Assembly (NCBI GenBank): GCA_902491475.1
Contig: CABUHY010000008.1
Coordinates: 30,281 to 94,280, forward strand
Length of the DNA: 64,000 nt
DNA from: an uncultured Eubacteriales bacterium
GTDB lineage: Bacteria; Bacillota; Clostridia; Oscillospirales; Acutalibacteraceae
Direction of reading: 5' to 3'
Shown: positions 24,865-33,782 of the stretch, one piece after another
Numbering within the stretch: position 1 is the stretch's first letter
Layout: the number at the start of each line of letters is the position of its first letter
Notes under the pieces: model-generated
What the model was told of the DNA's origin: nothing
Database searches by the model: none
What the model saw: the letters and a program-made list of their open reading frames with translations, nothing else
Program-made: the position numbers and the translations under genes

Positions 24865-24872
24865 GTGTTTTT

Positions 24873-24898
24873 AAGCACCTTTCGGGGTGCTTATTTTT
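24873..24898 (+). terminator. Riboswitch-controlled terminator before metK
   Basis: AAGCACC/GGTGCTT (24873-24879 with 24886-24892) is followed by a T run; it is mutually exclusive with the antiterminator pairing. Confidence 0.82.
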
Positions 24899-24925
24899 AT
24901 GTTAATAAATTTTAGGAGCAAAACA

Positions 24926-26113
24926 ATGGCAAAACATCTCTTTACATCAGAATCGGTTACAGAAGGTCATCCCGACAAAATCTGCGACAATATCTCGGAC
25001 GCGGTTCTTGACGAAATCCTCAAGCAGGACCCGTACGGCAGAGTTGCGTGCGAAACGACCTGTATCACAAACCAGATTACGGTTATGGGCGAAATTACCA
25101 CAACCGCCGACATTGATATTGAAAAAATCGCAAGGGAGGTCGTATGCGAGATAGGCTACGACAGCGACGAAAAGGGCTTTAACGGTCACACCTGCAATGT
25201 TACGACATTTATCGACAAGCAGTCGAGCGACATTGCCCTCGGCGTTGACAAGTCATACGAGCTCAAAGAGGGTCAGCAGGAAGATTACAACCTCCACGGT
25301 GCAGGCGACCAGGGTATGATGTTCGGTTACGCTTGCGACGAGACGCCCGAGCTTATGCCGCTTGCGATTTCGCTTTCTCATAAGCTTGCAAAACAGCTTA
25401 CCAAGGTTAGAAAGGACGGCACTCTCCCCTATCTTCGTGCCGACGGCAAAACGCAGGTTACCGTTGAATACAACAATGAGGGCGTTCCCGTAAGAGTTGA
25501 CACAATCGTTATTTCCTCACAGCACAGCGCTGATGTTGAGCTTGAAAAAATAAGAAGAGACATTCTTGAAAATGTAATCAAGCCCATCATTCCGCAGGAG
25601 CTTTTCGACGACGATACAATCATCTATGTAAACCCCACGGGCAGGTTCGTAACGGGCGGCCCCGCAGGCGACAGCGGACTTACGGGAAGAAAGATTATTG
25701 TTGACACCTACGGCGGCGTAGGCCGTCACGGCGGCGGCTGCTTCTCGGGCAAGGACCCGACAAAGGTTGACCGTTCTGCGGCTTATGCGGCGAGATATGT
25801 CGCAAAGAACATTGTTGCGGCAGGTCTTGCAAAAAAATGCGAGGTTCAGCTGGCATACGCTATCGGCGTAGCGCACCCCGTATCGGTTATGGTTGACACC
25901 TTCGGCACAGGCGTACTTGCAGACGATGTGCTCGAAGAAATCGTTTCGGAAACCTTTGACCTTCGCCCTGCGGCTATAATCGACTATCTCGATTTGAGAA
26001 AGCCGATTTACAGGCAGCTTGCGGCTTACGGTCATATGGGCAGAGAAGAATTGGGCGTTAAGTGGGAGCTTACCGACAAGAAAGACATTCTCCGCCAAAA
26101 AGCAGGAATATAA
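24926..26113 (+). CDS. metK: S-adenosylmethionine synthetase
   Basis: This 395-aa enzyme makes SAM from methionine and ATP. It has G-H-P-D-K-I-C-D-N (about residue 13), G-A-G-D-Q-G-M-M-F-G-Y (about residue 120) and the late GGxxGRHGGG-type loop reading Y-G-G-V-G-R-H-G-G-G. The length is normal. The start ATG 24926 has AGGAG 8-9 bp upstream; an earlier in-frame start lies inside the terminator hairpin. The SAM-I riboswitch gives feedback control. Confidence 0.98.
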   Translation: MAKHLFTSESVTEGHPDKICDNISDAVLDEILKQDPYGRVACETTCITNQITVMGEITTTADIDIEKIAREVVCEIGYDSDEKGFNGHTCNVTTFIDKQSSDIALGVDKSYELKEGQQEDYNLHGAGDQGMMFGYACDETPELMPLAISLSHKLAKQLTKVRKDGTLPYLRADGKTQVTVEYNNEGVPVRVDTIVISSQHSADVELEKIRRDILENVIKPIIPQELFDDDTIIYVNPTGRFVTGGPAGDSGLTGRKIIVDTYGGVGRHGGGCFSGKDPTKVDRSAAYAARYVAKNIVAAGLAKKCEVQLAYAIGVAHPVSVMVDTFGTGVLADDVLEEIVSETFDLRPAAIIDYLDLRKPIYRQLAAYGHMGREELGVKWELTDKKDILRQKAGI

Positions 26114-26136
26114 CAAATACGCATATAACGCACAAA

Positions 26137-26166
26137 AACCTCTGATACAGTGTATCAGAGGTTTTT
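26137..26166. terminator. Bidirectional intrinsic terminator between metK and fhs
   Basis: AACCTCTGATA/TATCAGAGGTT (26137-26147 with 26153-26163) has T runs on both strands and separates convergent metK and fhs. Confidence 0.9.
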
Positions 26167-26180
26167 TATATTACGCATTA

Positions 26181-27851
26181 TCAGAACAAGCCCTTGATAT
26201 TGCCGTCGGTATCGACATCAATGTTATATGCCGCAGGCTGTTTGGGAAGTCCCGGCATAGTCATTATGTCGCCCGTCAAGGCAACTACAAATCCCGCACC
26301 TGCGGAAAGTCTGACATCGCGCACGGTAATTGTGAAGTTTTCGGGCTTGCCGAGCTTTGTCGGGTCGTCCGAGAGAGAATACTGCGTTTTTGCAACGCAA
26401 ACGGGAAGCTTATCCTTGCCAAGCGCCTCGATTTCGGCAATCGCCTTTTCTGCCGCCTTGGTGTAGTTTACGCCGTCCGCTCTGTAAATTTCACGGGCGA
26501 TAATTTCAAGTTTTTCCTTTATCGGAAGCTGTGCGTCATAAAGCGGCTTAAACTGCGAGGGCTTTTCCTCAATCGTCTTAACCACCTTTTTTGCAAGGTC
26601 AACTCCGCCGTCTCCGCCGTTTGCAAAGACCTCCGTGAGCGAAACAAGCACATCGTGCTCCTCGCAGAAGTCCTCGATTATCCTGATTTCGTCGTCCGTA
26701 TCGGTATTGAAGCGGTTGATTGCGACAACAACGGGTACGCCGTATTTTTTCATATTCTCAATGTGGGTCTGCAAGTTTACAATGCCCTTTTTGAGCGCCG
26801 AAGTGTTTTCGTATTTCAAATCGCTCTTTGCAACGCCGCCGTTGTATTTGAGCGCACGGATAGTTGCGACAATAACGATGCATGAGGGAGCAATTCCCGC
26901 ATATCTGCACTTTATGTCAAGGAACTTTTCCGCACCGAGGTCAGCGCCGAAGCCCGCTTCGGTTATGCAGTAATCGGCAAGCTTCAAGCCGAGCTTTGTT
27001 GCGGTAACGGAGTTGCAGCCGTGAGCTATATTCGCAAAAGGTCCGCCGTGCATAAGCGCAGGTGTGTTTTCAAGCGTTTGAACGAGATTCGGCTTTATAG
27101 CGTCCTTGAGAAGAGCCGCCATTGCGCCGACAGCCTTTAAGTCCTTGGCATAAATCGGCTTGCCGTCATAGGAATAAGCGACAAGTATTTTCCCGAGTCT
27201 GATTTTAAGGTCGTCAATATCGCTTGCAAGGCAGAGAATTGCCATAACCTCGGAAGCGACGGTAATCATAAAGCCGTCCTCCCTCGGTACGCCGTTTACC
27301 TTGCCGCCGAGACCGATAACAACATTTCTCAACGCCCTGTCGTTCATATCAAGACAGCGTTTGAACAAAATTCTTCTCGGGTCGATTGAAAGCTCGTTGC
27401 CCTGCTGAATGTGGTTGTCAACAATCGCACAAAGCAGATTGTTAGCCGCCGTAATTGCGTGCATATCGCCCGTAAAGTGCAGGTTGATGTCCTCCATAGG
27501 GATAACCTGAGCGTATCCGCCGCCTGCCGCTCCGCCTTTTATGCCGAAAACGGGTCCCATTGACGGCTCGCGCAGAGCAATCACCGCATTTTTGCCGATT
27601 TTGTTCATAGCCTCGCCCAAGCCGACGGTAACTGTGGTTTTACCCTCTCCCGCAGGTGTGGGATTGATTGCCGTGACAAGTATAAGCTTGCCGTCGGGTC
27701 TGTCCGCATATTTATCGACAAGCGAAAGCGGCAACTTCGCCTTGTATTTTCCGTAAAATTCGAGGTCGTCATCCTCAATGGAAAGACTTTTTGCTATTTC
27801 CTTAATAGGCAAGCATTCGGCTTTTTGTGCTATTTCAATGTCAGATAACAT
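26181..27851 (-). CDS. fhs: Formate-tetrahydrofolate ligase
   Basis: This 556-aa enzyme is of exact family length. It makes 10-formyl-THF from formate, THF and ATP. It has the P-loop T-P-A-G-E-G-K-T-T (about residue 65) and the R-E-P-S-M-G-P-V-F-G-I-K-G-G-A-A-G-G-G block. It supplies one-carbon units for purines and formyl-Met or works in the methyl branch of acetogenesis; no other Wood-Ljungdahl gene is present here. The start is ATG 27851 with AGGAGG 7 bp upstream. It begins one base after the response-regulator stop, so it may be co-transcribed with the sensor pair. Confidence 0.97.
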   Translation of the reverse strand: MLSDIEIAQKAECLPIKEIAKSLSIEDDDLEFYGKYKAKLPLSLVDKYADRPDGKLILVTAINPTPAGEGKTTVTVGLGEAMNKIGKNAVIALREPSMGPVFGIKGGAAGGGYAQVIPMEDINLHFTGDMHAITAANNLLCAIVDNHIQQGNELSIDPRRILFKRCLDMNDRALRNVVIGLGGKVNGVPREDGFMITVASEVMAILCLASDIDDLKIRLGKILVAYSYDGKPIYAKDLKAVGAMAALLKDAIKPNLVQTLENTPALMHGGPFANIAHGCNSVTATKLGLKLADYCITEAGFGADLGAEKFLDIKCRYAGIAPSCIVIVATIRALKYNGGVAKSDLKYENTSALKKGIVNLQTHIENMKKYGVPVVVAINRFNTDTDDEIRIIEDFCEEHDVLVSLTEVFANGGDGGVDLAKKVVKTIEEKPSQFKPLYDAQLPIKEKLEIIAREIYRADGVNYTKAAEKAIAEIEALGKDKLPVCVAKTQYSLSDDPTKLGKPENFTITVRDVRLSAGAGFVVALTGDIMTMPGLPKQPAAYNIDVDTDGNIKGLF

Positions 27852-27852
27852 T

Positions 27853-28653
27853 TTAATTCCTCCTGAGTAAATTATCGATATGCTGTTTGGTCTGCTTTGC
27901 CCAAGCATAACCGTTCATATATTCGTTCTGATATTCCTTGACCGCATTTTCATCGTTCTTGAAAAGATTGTAGCAGTCGCAGTCAAATTTTGATGTGTCA
28001 ACGCTTCGCTGATTTCGGGCGTCAATGAGTATGTCAAGCACTCCCGCGTCGGACAAAGCGGTGCGAAGACTTTTCAAGACCTTTCTGAAAAGGCTCTGAA
28101 CCGATTCGTCGTAGTTTCTGTCGGGCCAAAGCGCAGACACGGCATTCTCGGTGCTTACGGAGCCTCCCCGCCTGTCAACAAGAAGCGCAAGCAATTCCTT
28201 TGACTTTGACGATGAAAAATGAATGGGCTTGCCGTCAACAAACACATCAAAATATCCGAATGTCTTTATAAACACATTGGGTCCGTAACGGTGCGGAATG
28301 TTTGTCCTGACCTTATTGAGCTGTTCGAGTATCATATCGTCCGAAAAGGGCTTTAGAATATATCCGACCGCATTTACGCCGAAAGCCTCGTAAGCGTATT
28401 CCTTGAAGCCCGTGACGAAAATGATTTTCATATCGGGTCTTATCCTGTTAAATCGCTTTGCAAGCTCAAGTCCCGACATAACGGGCATTTCAATGTCAAG
28501 AAACGCCACATCGACGGTGTTGAGAACCGTATATTCAAGTGCGTCGGCAGGGTTTGAAAATGTATTTATGCTTGTTACGAAATCAAAGCCCTCGCAAATA
28601 TCCTTTATGTCCTCCAACACGAGGTTTTCGTCATCGACTGCTATAATATTCAT
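27853..28653 (-). CDS. Response regulator with SARP/BTAD-like DNA-binding domain
   Basis: This 266-aa protein has a receiver domain in residues 1-118: acidic V-D-D-E, phospho-acceptor Asp in V-A-F-L-D-I-E-M-P, and the K of Y-I-L-K-P-F. Residues about 125-220 form an OmpR/SARP-like winged helix with the run S-K-S-K-E-L-L-A-L-L-V-D and A-L-W-P-D. A helical BTAD-like tail follows. This is the architecture of REC-SARP regulators that often pair with LytS/YesM-type sensor kinases. It overlaps the kinase stop by 4 bp and ends one base before fhs. Confidence 0.85.
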   Translation of the reverse strand: MNIIAVDDENLVLEDIKDICEGFDFVTSINTFSNPADALEYTVLNTVDVAFLDIEMPVMSGLELAKRFNRIRPDMKIIFVTGFKEYAYEAFGVNAVGYILKPFSDDMILEQLNKVRTNIPHRYGPNVFIKTFGYFDVFVDGKPIHFSSSKSKELLALLVDRRGGSVSTENAVSALWPDRNYDESVQSLFRKVLKSLRTALSDAGVLDILIDARNQRSVDTSKFDCDCYNLFKNDENAVKEYQNEYMNGYAWAKQTKQHIDNLLRRN

Positions 28654-30626
28654 ATATTCATCTCCCCGAAAATATCTTTTCTGCTTTGCAATTCAAGACT
28701 TTCTTTCAGCGTTTTGACATTTTTGTCTTTCGGAAGCGTAACGGTAACCGTTGTACCTGCCCCCTCTTTGCTTTCAATCGAAACGCTGCCGCCCATTATA
28801 TCGGCAAAGCGCTGTTTTATGTTGGCAATTCCGACATGAGACCTTCCGTCGTTGCGCTCTGTTTCAAGCGAGTTTACATCAAAGCCCTTGCCGTCGTCCT
28901 CAACCTTTATATAGAAATTCTTTTCATCCTCATAAGTTGAAACCGTGACCGTTCCGCCCTCGGGCTTTTTGGTAACCCCGTGCTTTATGGCGTTTTCGAC
29001 TATCGGCTGAACGCTCAAAGTCGGAACATAGAACGAATCGGGACCTATTTCGTAATAAATATCAAGCTTATCCCCGAAACGGAGCTTTTCGATATTGCAA
29101 TAATACTTGACATGCTCCAATTCCTCGCCGAACGGAATCGGGTCCTTTTGCGTAAGGCTGTCCATATTGCCTCTGAGATAAAGCGAAAAGTCAATAACCG
29201 CCTTTTCTGCCTTCTTGGGGTCTCTTTTTATCAGCGATTTTATGGTGTTCAACGCATTATAGAGGAAATGCGGCTGAATCTGTGAAATCATAACTGCGGT
29301 GTTTGCCCTTTCAAGCTCCGCTTCAAGGCTTCTCGCTTTAAGCGCATAATTGTAAAACTGCCTTATCCTCAGCGCTTGAATTATAAGCGTTACAAGCGCA
29401 AACGCAAAGAAGCATATCGGCATAACCGCCGAGCAGTTTACCCTTATCAAACCGTTTGTGTACGCCACATCCACGGTAAGTCCGAACACGAGAAACAGGT
29501 ACGAAAACAGATACAAAAACGCATACGGCGTCTTTTTGACGATTTCGATACACAGCTTGTTTATCGTGTAAAAGTCTATTACAAGCGAAAGCATTTGCAG
29601 GCTTAAATAGTAGTATGTGTCGAAAATCGAGTTCGGCAGGAAGTTTATGGAGATTGCAAGCCAGAGTATCGTAGCGCACATTGCGACAATCGTATTGTCG
29701 TGAACCTTTATATCAAGGCTTTTAACGATATAAATCAACGCAATAAGCTTTATTATAAATGTGGAAATGAAGATAAACACATTCATTTCCTCGTAGCCGA
29801 TATTGAACATATACGGCTGAATTACGCTGTAGCTCTCGGTCGTTATCAACATTCTCAGCAACAGGAAGAAAGCAAGAAACGGAAGCCACGGGGTATATTG
29901 CTCGCGGCTTACAAACTTTCTGAAAATTATAAACAGAAGTCCGCAAAGGAAAACGATACCGCAAAGCACGAAACGCAGCGCAATTTTTGAGCTTAAAGAA
30001 TAATTGTCGTTGGTGTATTCCGTGAGATAGACAGGCAGATAAATTCCCGAAAAGTGGTCAGCCGAAATCTCAACCACAACCTCGTATTCCTCTCCCGGCA
30101 AAAGCTTGAACGGCAGAGAATAATGCCCTGCCGAAGTAACCGTTTCGTTATATGTTTTCGACGGTGTGCCGCTTATCGTTACAAGTTCGCCGCCGACATA
30201 TATTTTGTAGGCGCAGGCAATGTTCGGGATATATATCGTAAGATAAGAATCGGAATTTACATTTGTTATGTAGCTCCTGTACGAAGCGTAGCCGCCGGCG
30301 GAATACTTCCTTGTTTCAAGGACTCCCGACCAGGAGGACGGCACATCAATCATCTCACGCCTGGGGCTGACCGTAAGGTTGTCGCTTTTCAAAAAAGCGG
30401 AGTGGTAAAACTCCCACTCGCCCGTAAGATAAATGCCCCCGCCGTCCGAAAAATCAACGCTTGAAAGGTCAAAATGAGCGTTCCCAATATTGCAGGGGTC
30501 GGTTTTCTTCGCCGAAACGAAGTTGCACACAAAGACAGTACCCAACAAAACAGCCGCCGTCAAAAGCACCGTTACAATAAGCAGTATATTTGATTTTAAC
30601 TGTTGTTTGCCGTCCGCCGTATGCAA
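28650..30626 (-). CDS. Sensor histidine kinase, 7TMR-DISM extracellular and LytS/YesM-type kinase domains
   Basis: This 658-aa membrane sensor has an N-terminal membrane anchor (residues 13-35), a beta-rich extracellular domain of the galactose-binding-like 7TMR-DISM type (about 60-210) and seven hydrophobic segments (about 220-430). A short coiled coil leads into the His_kinase domain, with phospho-acceptor His in Q-I-Q-P-H-F-L-Y-N-A-L-N. The HATPase domain has V-E-N-A-I-K-H-G and D-D-G-K-G-F. The extracellular domain suggests a carbohydrate or other small-molecule ligand. The start codon appears to be TTG at 30626, as no ATG fits. The kinase and regulator genes overlap by 4 bp. Confidence 0.87.
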   Translation of the reverse strand: MHTADGKQQLKSNILLIVTVLLTAAVLLGTVFVCNFVSAKKTDPCNIGNAHFDLSSVDFSDGGGIYLTGEWEFYHSAFLKSDNLTVSPRREMIDVPSSWSGVLETRKYSAGGYASYRSYITNVNSDSYLTIYIPNIACAYKIYVGGELVTISGTPSKTYNETVTSAGHYSLPFKLLPGEEYEVVVEISADHFSGIYLPVYLTEYTNDNYSLSSKIALRFVLCGIVFLCGLLFIIFRKFVSREQYTPWLPFLAFFLLLRMLITTESYSVIQPYMFNIGYEEMNVFIFISTFIIKLIALIYIVKSLDIKVHDNTIVAMCATILWLAISINFLPNSIFDTYYYLSLQMLSLVIDFYTINKLCIEIVKKTPYAFLYLFSYLFLVFGLTVDVAYTNGLIRVNCSAVMPICFFAFALVTLIIQALRIRQFYNYALKARSLEAELERANTAVMISQIQPHFLYNALNTIKSLIKRDPKKAEKAVIDFSLYLRGNMDSLTQKDPIPFGEELEHVKYYCNIEKLRFGDKLDIYYEIGPDSFYVPTLSVQPIVENAIKHGVTKKPEGGTVTVSTYEDEKNFYIKVEDDGKGFDVNSLETERNDGRSHVGIANIKQRFADIMGGSVSIESKEGAGTTVTVTLPKDKNVKTLKESLELQSRKDIFGEMNI

Positions 30627-30634
30627 AATCCCAT

Positions 30635-30654
30635 CACTGTCCTTTTTAACAGTG
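30635..30654 (-). promoter_or_regulatory. Inverted repeat holding the ribosome site of the kinase gene
   Basis: On the minus strand, CACTGT and ACAGTG flank TTAAAAAGG, placing the AAAGG ribosome-site bases in the loop just after the transcription start. It could be an operator or a small RNA hairpin. Confidence 0.4.
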
Positions 30655-30656
30655 TA

Positions 30657-30685
30657 ATTATACTATATACCTTAAAATAAAACAA
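30657..30685 (-). promoter_or_regulatory. Promoter of the kinase/regulator operon
   Basis: On the minus strand, TTGTTT (30685-30680), a 17-bp spacer and TATAAT (30662-30657). Confidence 0.7.
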
Positions 30686-30705
30686 GCATTTTTATTCATT
30701 CTCGG

Positions 30706-30734
30706 TTGACAACAAATGATTATAAAGGTATAAT
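30706..30734 (+). promoter_or_regulatory. Consensus promoter of the alaS operon
   Basis: TTGACA (30706-30711), a 17-bp spacer and TATAAT (30729-30734): perfect boxes. The leader is about 50 nt with a small AAAGTGT/ACGCTTT hairpin (30753-30772) and no T-box. Confidence 0.88.
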
Positions 30735-30790
30735 TTTTAAGATTATAAAGGGAAAGTGTTTTCGGACGCTTTTTACAAGGAGATATTACA

Positions 30791-33430
30791 ATGGAATGGA
30801 CATCACTTAACGATTTGAGAGAAAAATATCTTGAATTTTTCGAGTCTAAGGGACACCTGAGACTTGAGAGCTTTTCTCTTATTCCGCACAATGATAAGAG
30901 CCTTCTTCTTATCAACTCGGGAATGGCTCCGATGAAAAAGTATTTCACGGGCGAAATTACTCCCCCGAGAAAAAGAGTTACAACCTGTCAGAAATGTATC
31001 CGTACCCCCGACATTGAGAATGTCGGCAAAACCGCAAGGCATGGCACTTTCTTTGAAATGCTCGGCAACTTCTCGTTCGGCGATTACTTCAAGAAAGAGG
31101 TTATTCCGTGGGCTTGGGAGTTCTGCACAAAGGTTATGGAAATGGACCCCGAAAAGCTTTATATCAGCGTATATGAAGAGGACGACGAGGCTTACGATAT
31201 TTGGACCAAGACAATCGGCGTAAAGCCCGACCATATGGTTCGTTTCGGCAAAGAGGACAACTTCTGGGAGCACGGTGCAGGTCCCTGCGGTCCCTGTTCC
31301 GAAATCTACTACGACAGAGGCGAAAAGTACGGCTGCGGAAAGCCCGACTGCAAGGTCGGCTGTGAATGCGACAGATACATTGAGTTCTGGAACCTTGTTT
31401 TCACACAGTTTGAAAACGACGGCAACAACAACTATACAAGACTTGCCCACCCCAATATCGATACGGGTATGGGTCTTGAAAGGCTTGCTTGCATTTCGCA
31501 GGATGTTGACAATCTCTTTGAGGTTGACACCGTTCAGAACATAATGAAGCACATTATGAGAATTGCGAACATCGAATATCATCAGGACCCCAAAAAGGAT
31601 GTTTCGCTTCGTGTTATTACTGACCATATCAGAAGTACGACAATGATGATAGGCGACGGCGTTATGCCCTCAAACGAAGGCAGAGGCTATGTTCTTCGCC
31701 GTCTTTTAAGGCGTGCGGCAAGACACGGCAGATTGCTCGGAATAAAGGGCACCTTCCTCTCCGAGGTTGCGGAAACGGTTATCAACGAAAACAAGACCGC
31801 TTACCCGAACCTTGTTGAAAAGCACGACTTTATCATAAATGTTATCAAGGCGGAAGAAGAAAGCTTTGCAAAGACCATTGACACGGGTCTTATGATTTTC
31901 AATCAGATGATTGAAAACCTTGACGGAAAGGTTTTAAGCGGCGAGGACGCTTTCAAGCTCTCCGATACCTACGGTTTCCCGATTGACCTTACAAAGGAGC
32001 TTCTTGAAGAAAAGGGTCTTACCGTTGACGAGGACAGATGGGCTCAGCTTGTCAAGGAGCAGAAAATCCGTGCAAGAGCCGCTCATAAGGGCGCAGGCGC
32101 AGAGGCTTGGGAAGGCACGGGCAATGTAACAAAGGATATTGAAAAGACTGATTTTGTCGGCTATACATCGCTTGAAGCGGACGCACAGATAAAGGCTATC
32201 GTCGTTGACGGCGAAAGAAAAGAATATGCAACAGAGGACGACAATATAACGCTTGTTCTTGACACCACCCCGTTCTATGCCGAAAGCGGCGGACAGGTCG
32301 GCGACAGCGGCGTTATCAAGGGCGACGGCTTCACATTTGAGGTAACATCGGCAACAAAAACTCATGAGGGTGTTATTCTCCATCACGGCTCGATAACCGA
32401 CGGCGAGTCCTTAAAGCTCGGCGACAATGTTCATGCGGAAGTAAACCGTGAGACAAGAGAAGCTACAATGCGCAACCACACGGCGGCTCACTTGCTTCAG
32501 GCGGCTTTGAGAAAGGTACTCGGCAGCCATGTTGAGCAGGCAGGCCAGCTTGTAACCCCCGATGAGGTCCGTTTTGACTTCACACATTTCTCGGCTCTCA
32601 CTTCGGACGAGCTCAAGGCTGTTGAAAACGAAGTAAACACCGCCATTATGTCGGCTGTTGAGGTTACGACAAAGGAAATGCCCATTGACGAGGCTAAGAA
32701 GCTCGGCGCAATGGCTCTCTTCGGAGAAAAATACGGCGATATAGTAAGAGTTGTAAAAGCAGGCGATTTCTCGACCGAGCTTTGCGGCGGTACGCACGCA
32801 AAGAACACGGGCAACCTCGGACTTTTCAAAATCGTTTCCGAGTCCTCCGTCGCTTCGGGCGTCAGAAGAATTGTCGGCGTAACAGGCTTCAATGTTATGA
32901 AATATATCGACAACGCAAACAAGGAAATCCGCGACACTGCGGCAGCTCTTAAAATCACAAATGTTGCGGATGTCGTTTCAAAGGCACAGGCAACGGTTGC
33001 CGAGCTTAAAGCTACACAGAAAGAGCTTGAAGCTCTCAATTCACAGCTTGCCGCTTCAAAGGCTTCGGACCTTATGAAGAATGCAAAGCAGGTCGGCGAT
33101 GTTATGGTTATTGCCGCAGATTTGGGCGAAGCAGGCGCAAATGAGCTGCGTTCAATGTGCGACAAGGCTAAAGAGCAGGGCGAAAATACAGTAGCCGTAT
33201 TTGCCGGCGTTAACAAAGAAAAAGGCACAGGCTCGTTTGCTTGCTGCGTAGGCAAGGACGCATTGGCTCACGGTGCGCACGCAGGCAACATTGTCCGTCA
33301 GGTTGCGGCTGTTGCAGGCGGCTCGGGCGGCGGAAAGCCCGACAGCGCAATGGCAGGTGCCAAGGACATTTCAAAAATAGCACAGGCTCTTGAAATGACT
33401 GCTTCCATAGTCGAAGCAATGCTTAAATGA
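30791..33430 (+). CDS. alaS: Alanine-tRNA ligase
   Basis: This 879-aa enzyme is full length and charges tRNA-Ala. It has the class II catalytic core at the N-terminus (F-F-E-M-L-G-N-F-S-F-G-D-Y-F). The editing domain has H-T-A-A-H-L-L (about residue 560) and the zinc motif E-L-C-G-G-T-H (about residue 660). The C-terminal domain contains DHHA1-like G-G-S-G-G-G. It is the first gene of a long plus-strand operon and has AAGGAG upstream. Confidence 0.98.
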   Translation: MEWTSLNDLREKYLEFFESKGHLRLESFSLIPHNDKSLLLINSGMAPMKKYFTGEITPPRKRVTTCQKCIRTPDIENVGKTARHGTFFEMLGNFSFGDYFKKEVIPWAWEFCTKVMEMDPEKLYISVYEEDDEAYDIWTKTIGVKPDHMVRFGKEDNFWEHGAGPCGPCSEIYYDRGEKYGCGKPDCKVGCECDRYIEFWNLVFTQFENDGNNNYTRLAHPNIDTGMGLERLACISQDVDNLFEVDTVQNIMKHIMRIANIEYHQDPKKDVSLRVITDHIRSTTMMIGDGVMPSNEGRGYVLRRLLRRAARHGRLLGIKGTFLSEVAETVINENKTAYPNLVEKHDFIINVIKAEEESFAKTIDTGLMIFNQMIENLDGKVLSGEDAFKLSDTYGFPIDLTKELLEEKGLTVDEDRWAQLVKEQKIRARAAHKGAGAEAWEGTGNVTKDIEKTDFVGYTSLEADAQIKAIVVDGERKEYATEDDNITLVLDTTPFYAESGGQVGDSGVIKGDGFTFEVTSATKTHEGVILHHGSITDGESLKLGDNVHAEVNRETREATMRNHTAAHLLQAALRKVLGSHVEQAGQLVTPDEVRFDFTHFSALTSDELKAVENEVNTAIMSAVEVTTKEMPIDEAKKLGAMALFGEKYGDIVRVVKAGDFSTELCGGTHAKNTGNLGLFKIVSESSVASGVRRIVGVTGFNVMKYIDNANKEIRDTAAALKITNVADVVSKAQATVAELKATQKELEALNSQLAASKASDLMKNAKQVGDVMVIAADLGEAGANELRSMCDKAKEQGENTVAVFAGVNKEKGTGSFACCVGKDALAHGAHAGNIVRQVAAVAGGSGGGKPDSAMAGAKDISKIAQALEMTASIVEAMLK

Positions 33431-33440
33431 GGTGTAAAAT

Positions 33441-33779
33441 ATGAGTGATTGTATTTTCTGCAAGATTATTTCAGGCGAAATCCCATCAAAGAAAATTTAT
33501 GAGGACGATTTATGTTATGCATTTTATGACATAGAGCCTCAGTCGGATGTACATTTTCTTGTTGTTCCGAAAGAACATATCGAATGTGCAAAGGATATAA
33601 ACAAGGAGAATTCCTCCCTTGTAGCGCACATTTTCGAAGTTATTGCGGAACTTACAAGCGAAATGCAGCTTGACAGTTACAGAATAATAAACAACTGCGG
33701 CGAGGGCGCGGGACAGACGGTTAAACACCTTCATTTCCATGTGTTGAGCGGCAGCAATCTCGGCGAAAGACTTGTATAA
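33441..33779 (+). CDS. HIT-family nucleotide-binding protein
   Basis: This 112-aa protein has C-I-F-C-K-I at the start (zinc-like pair) and the histidine triad K-H-L-H-F-H-V-L near the end. It fits the Hint/HinT branch that hydrolyses nucleoside phosphoramidates. It lies 10 bp after alaS. In HinT biology lysyl- and other aminoacyl-adenylates are substrates, so the alaS link makes sense. The cellular role is not known. Confidence 0.92.
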   Translation: MSDCIFCKIISGEIPSKKIYEDDLCYAFYDIEPQSDVHFLVVPKEHIECAKDINKENSSLVAHIFEVIAELTSEMQLDSYRIINNCGEGAGQTVKHLHFHVLSGSNLGERLV

Positions 33780-33782
33780 AGT

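Noticed and set aside
30735..30790. T-box leader before alaS
   Set aside because: The leader is only about 50 nt, with a 7-bp hairpin and no T-box consensus.
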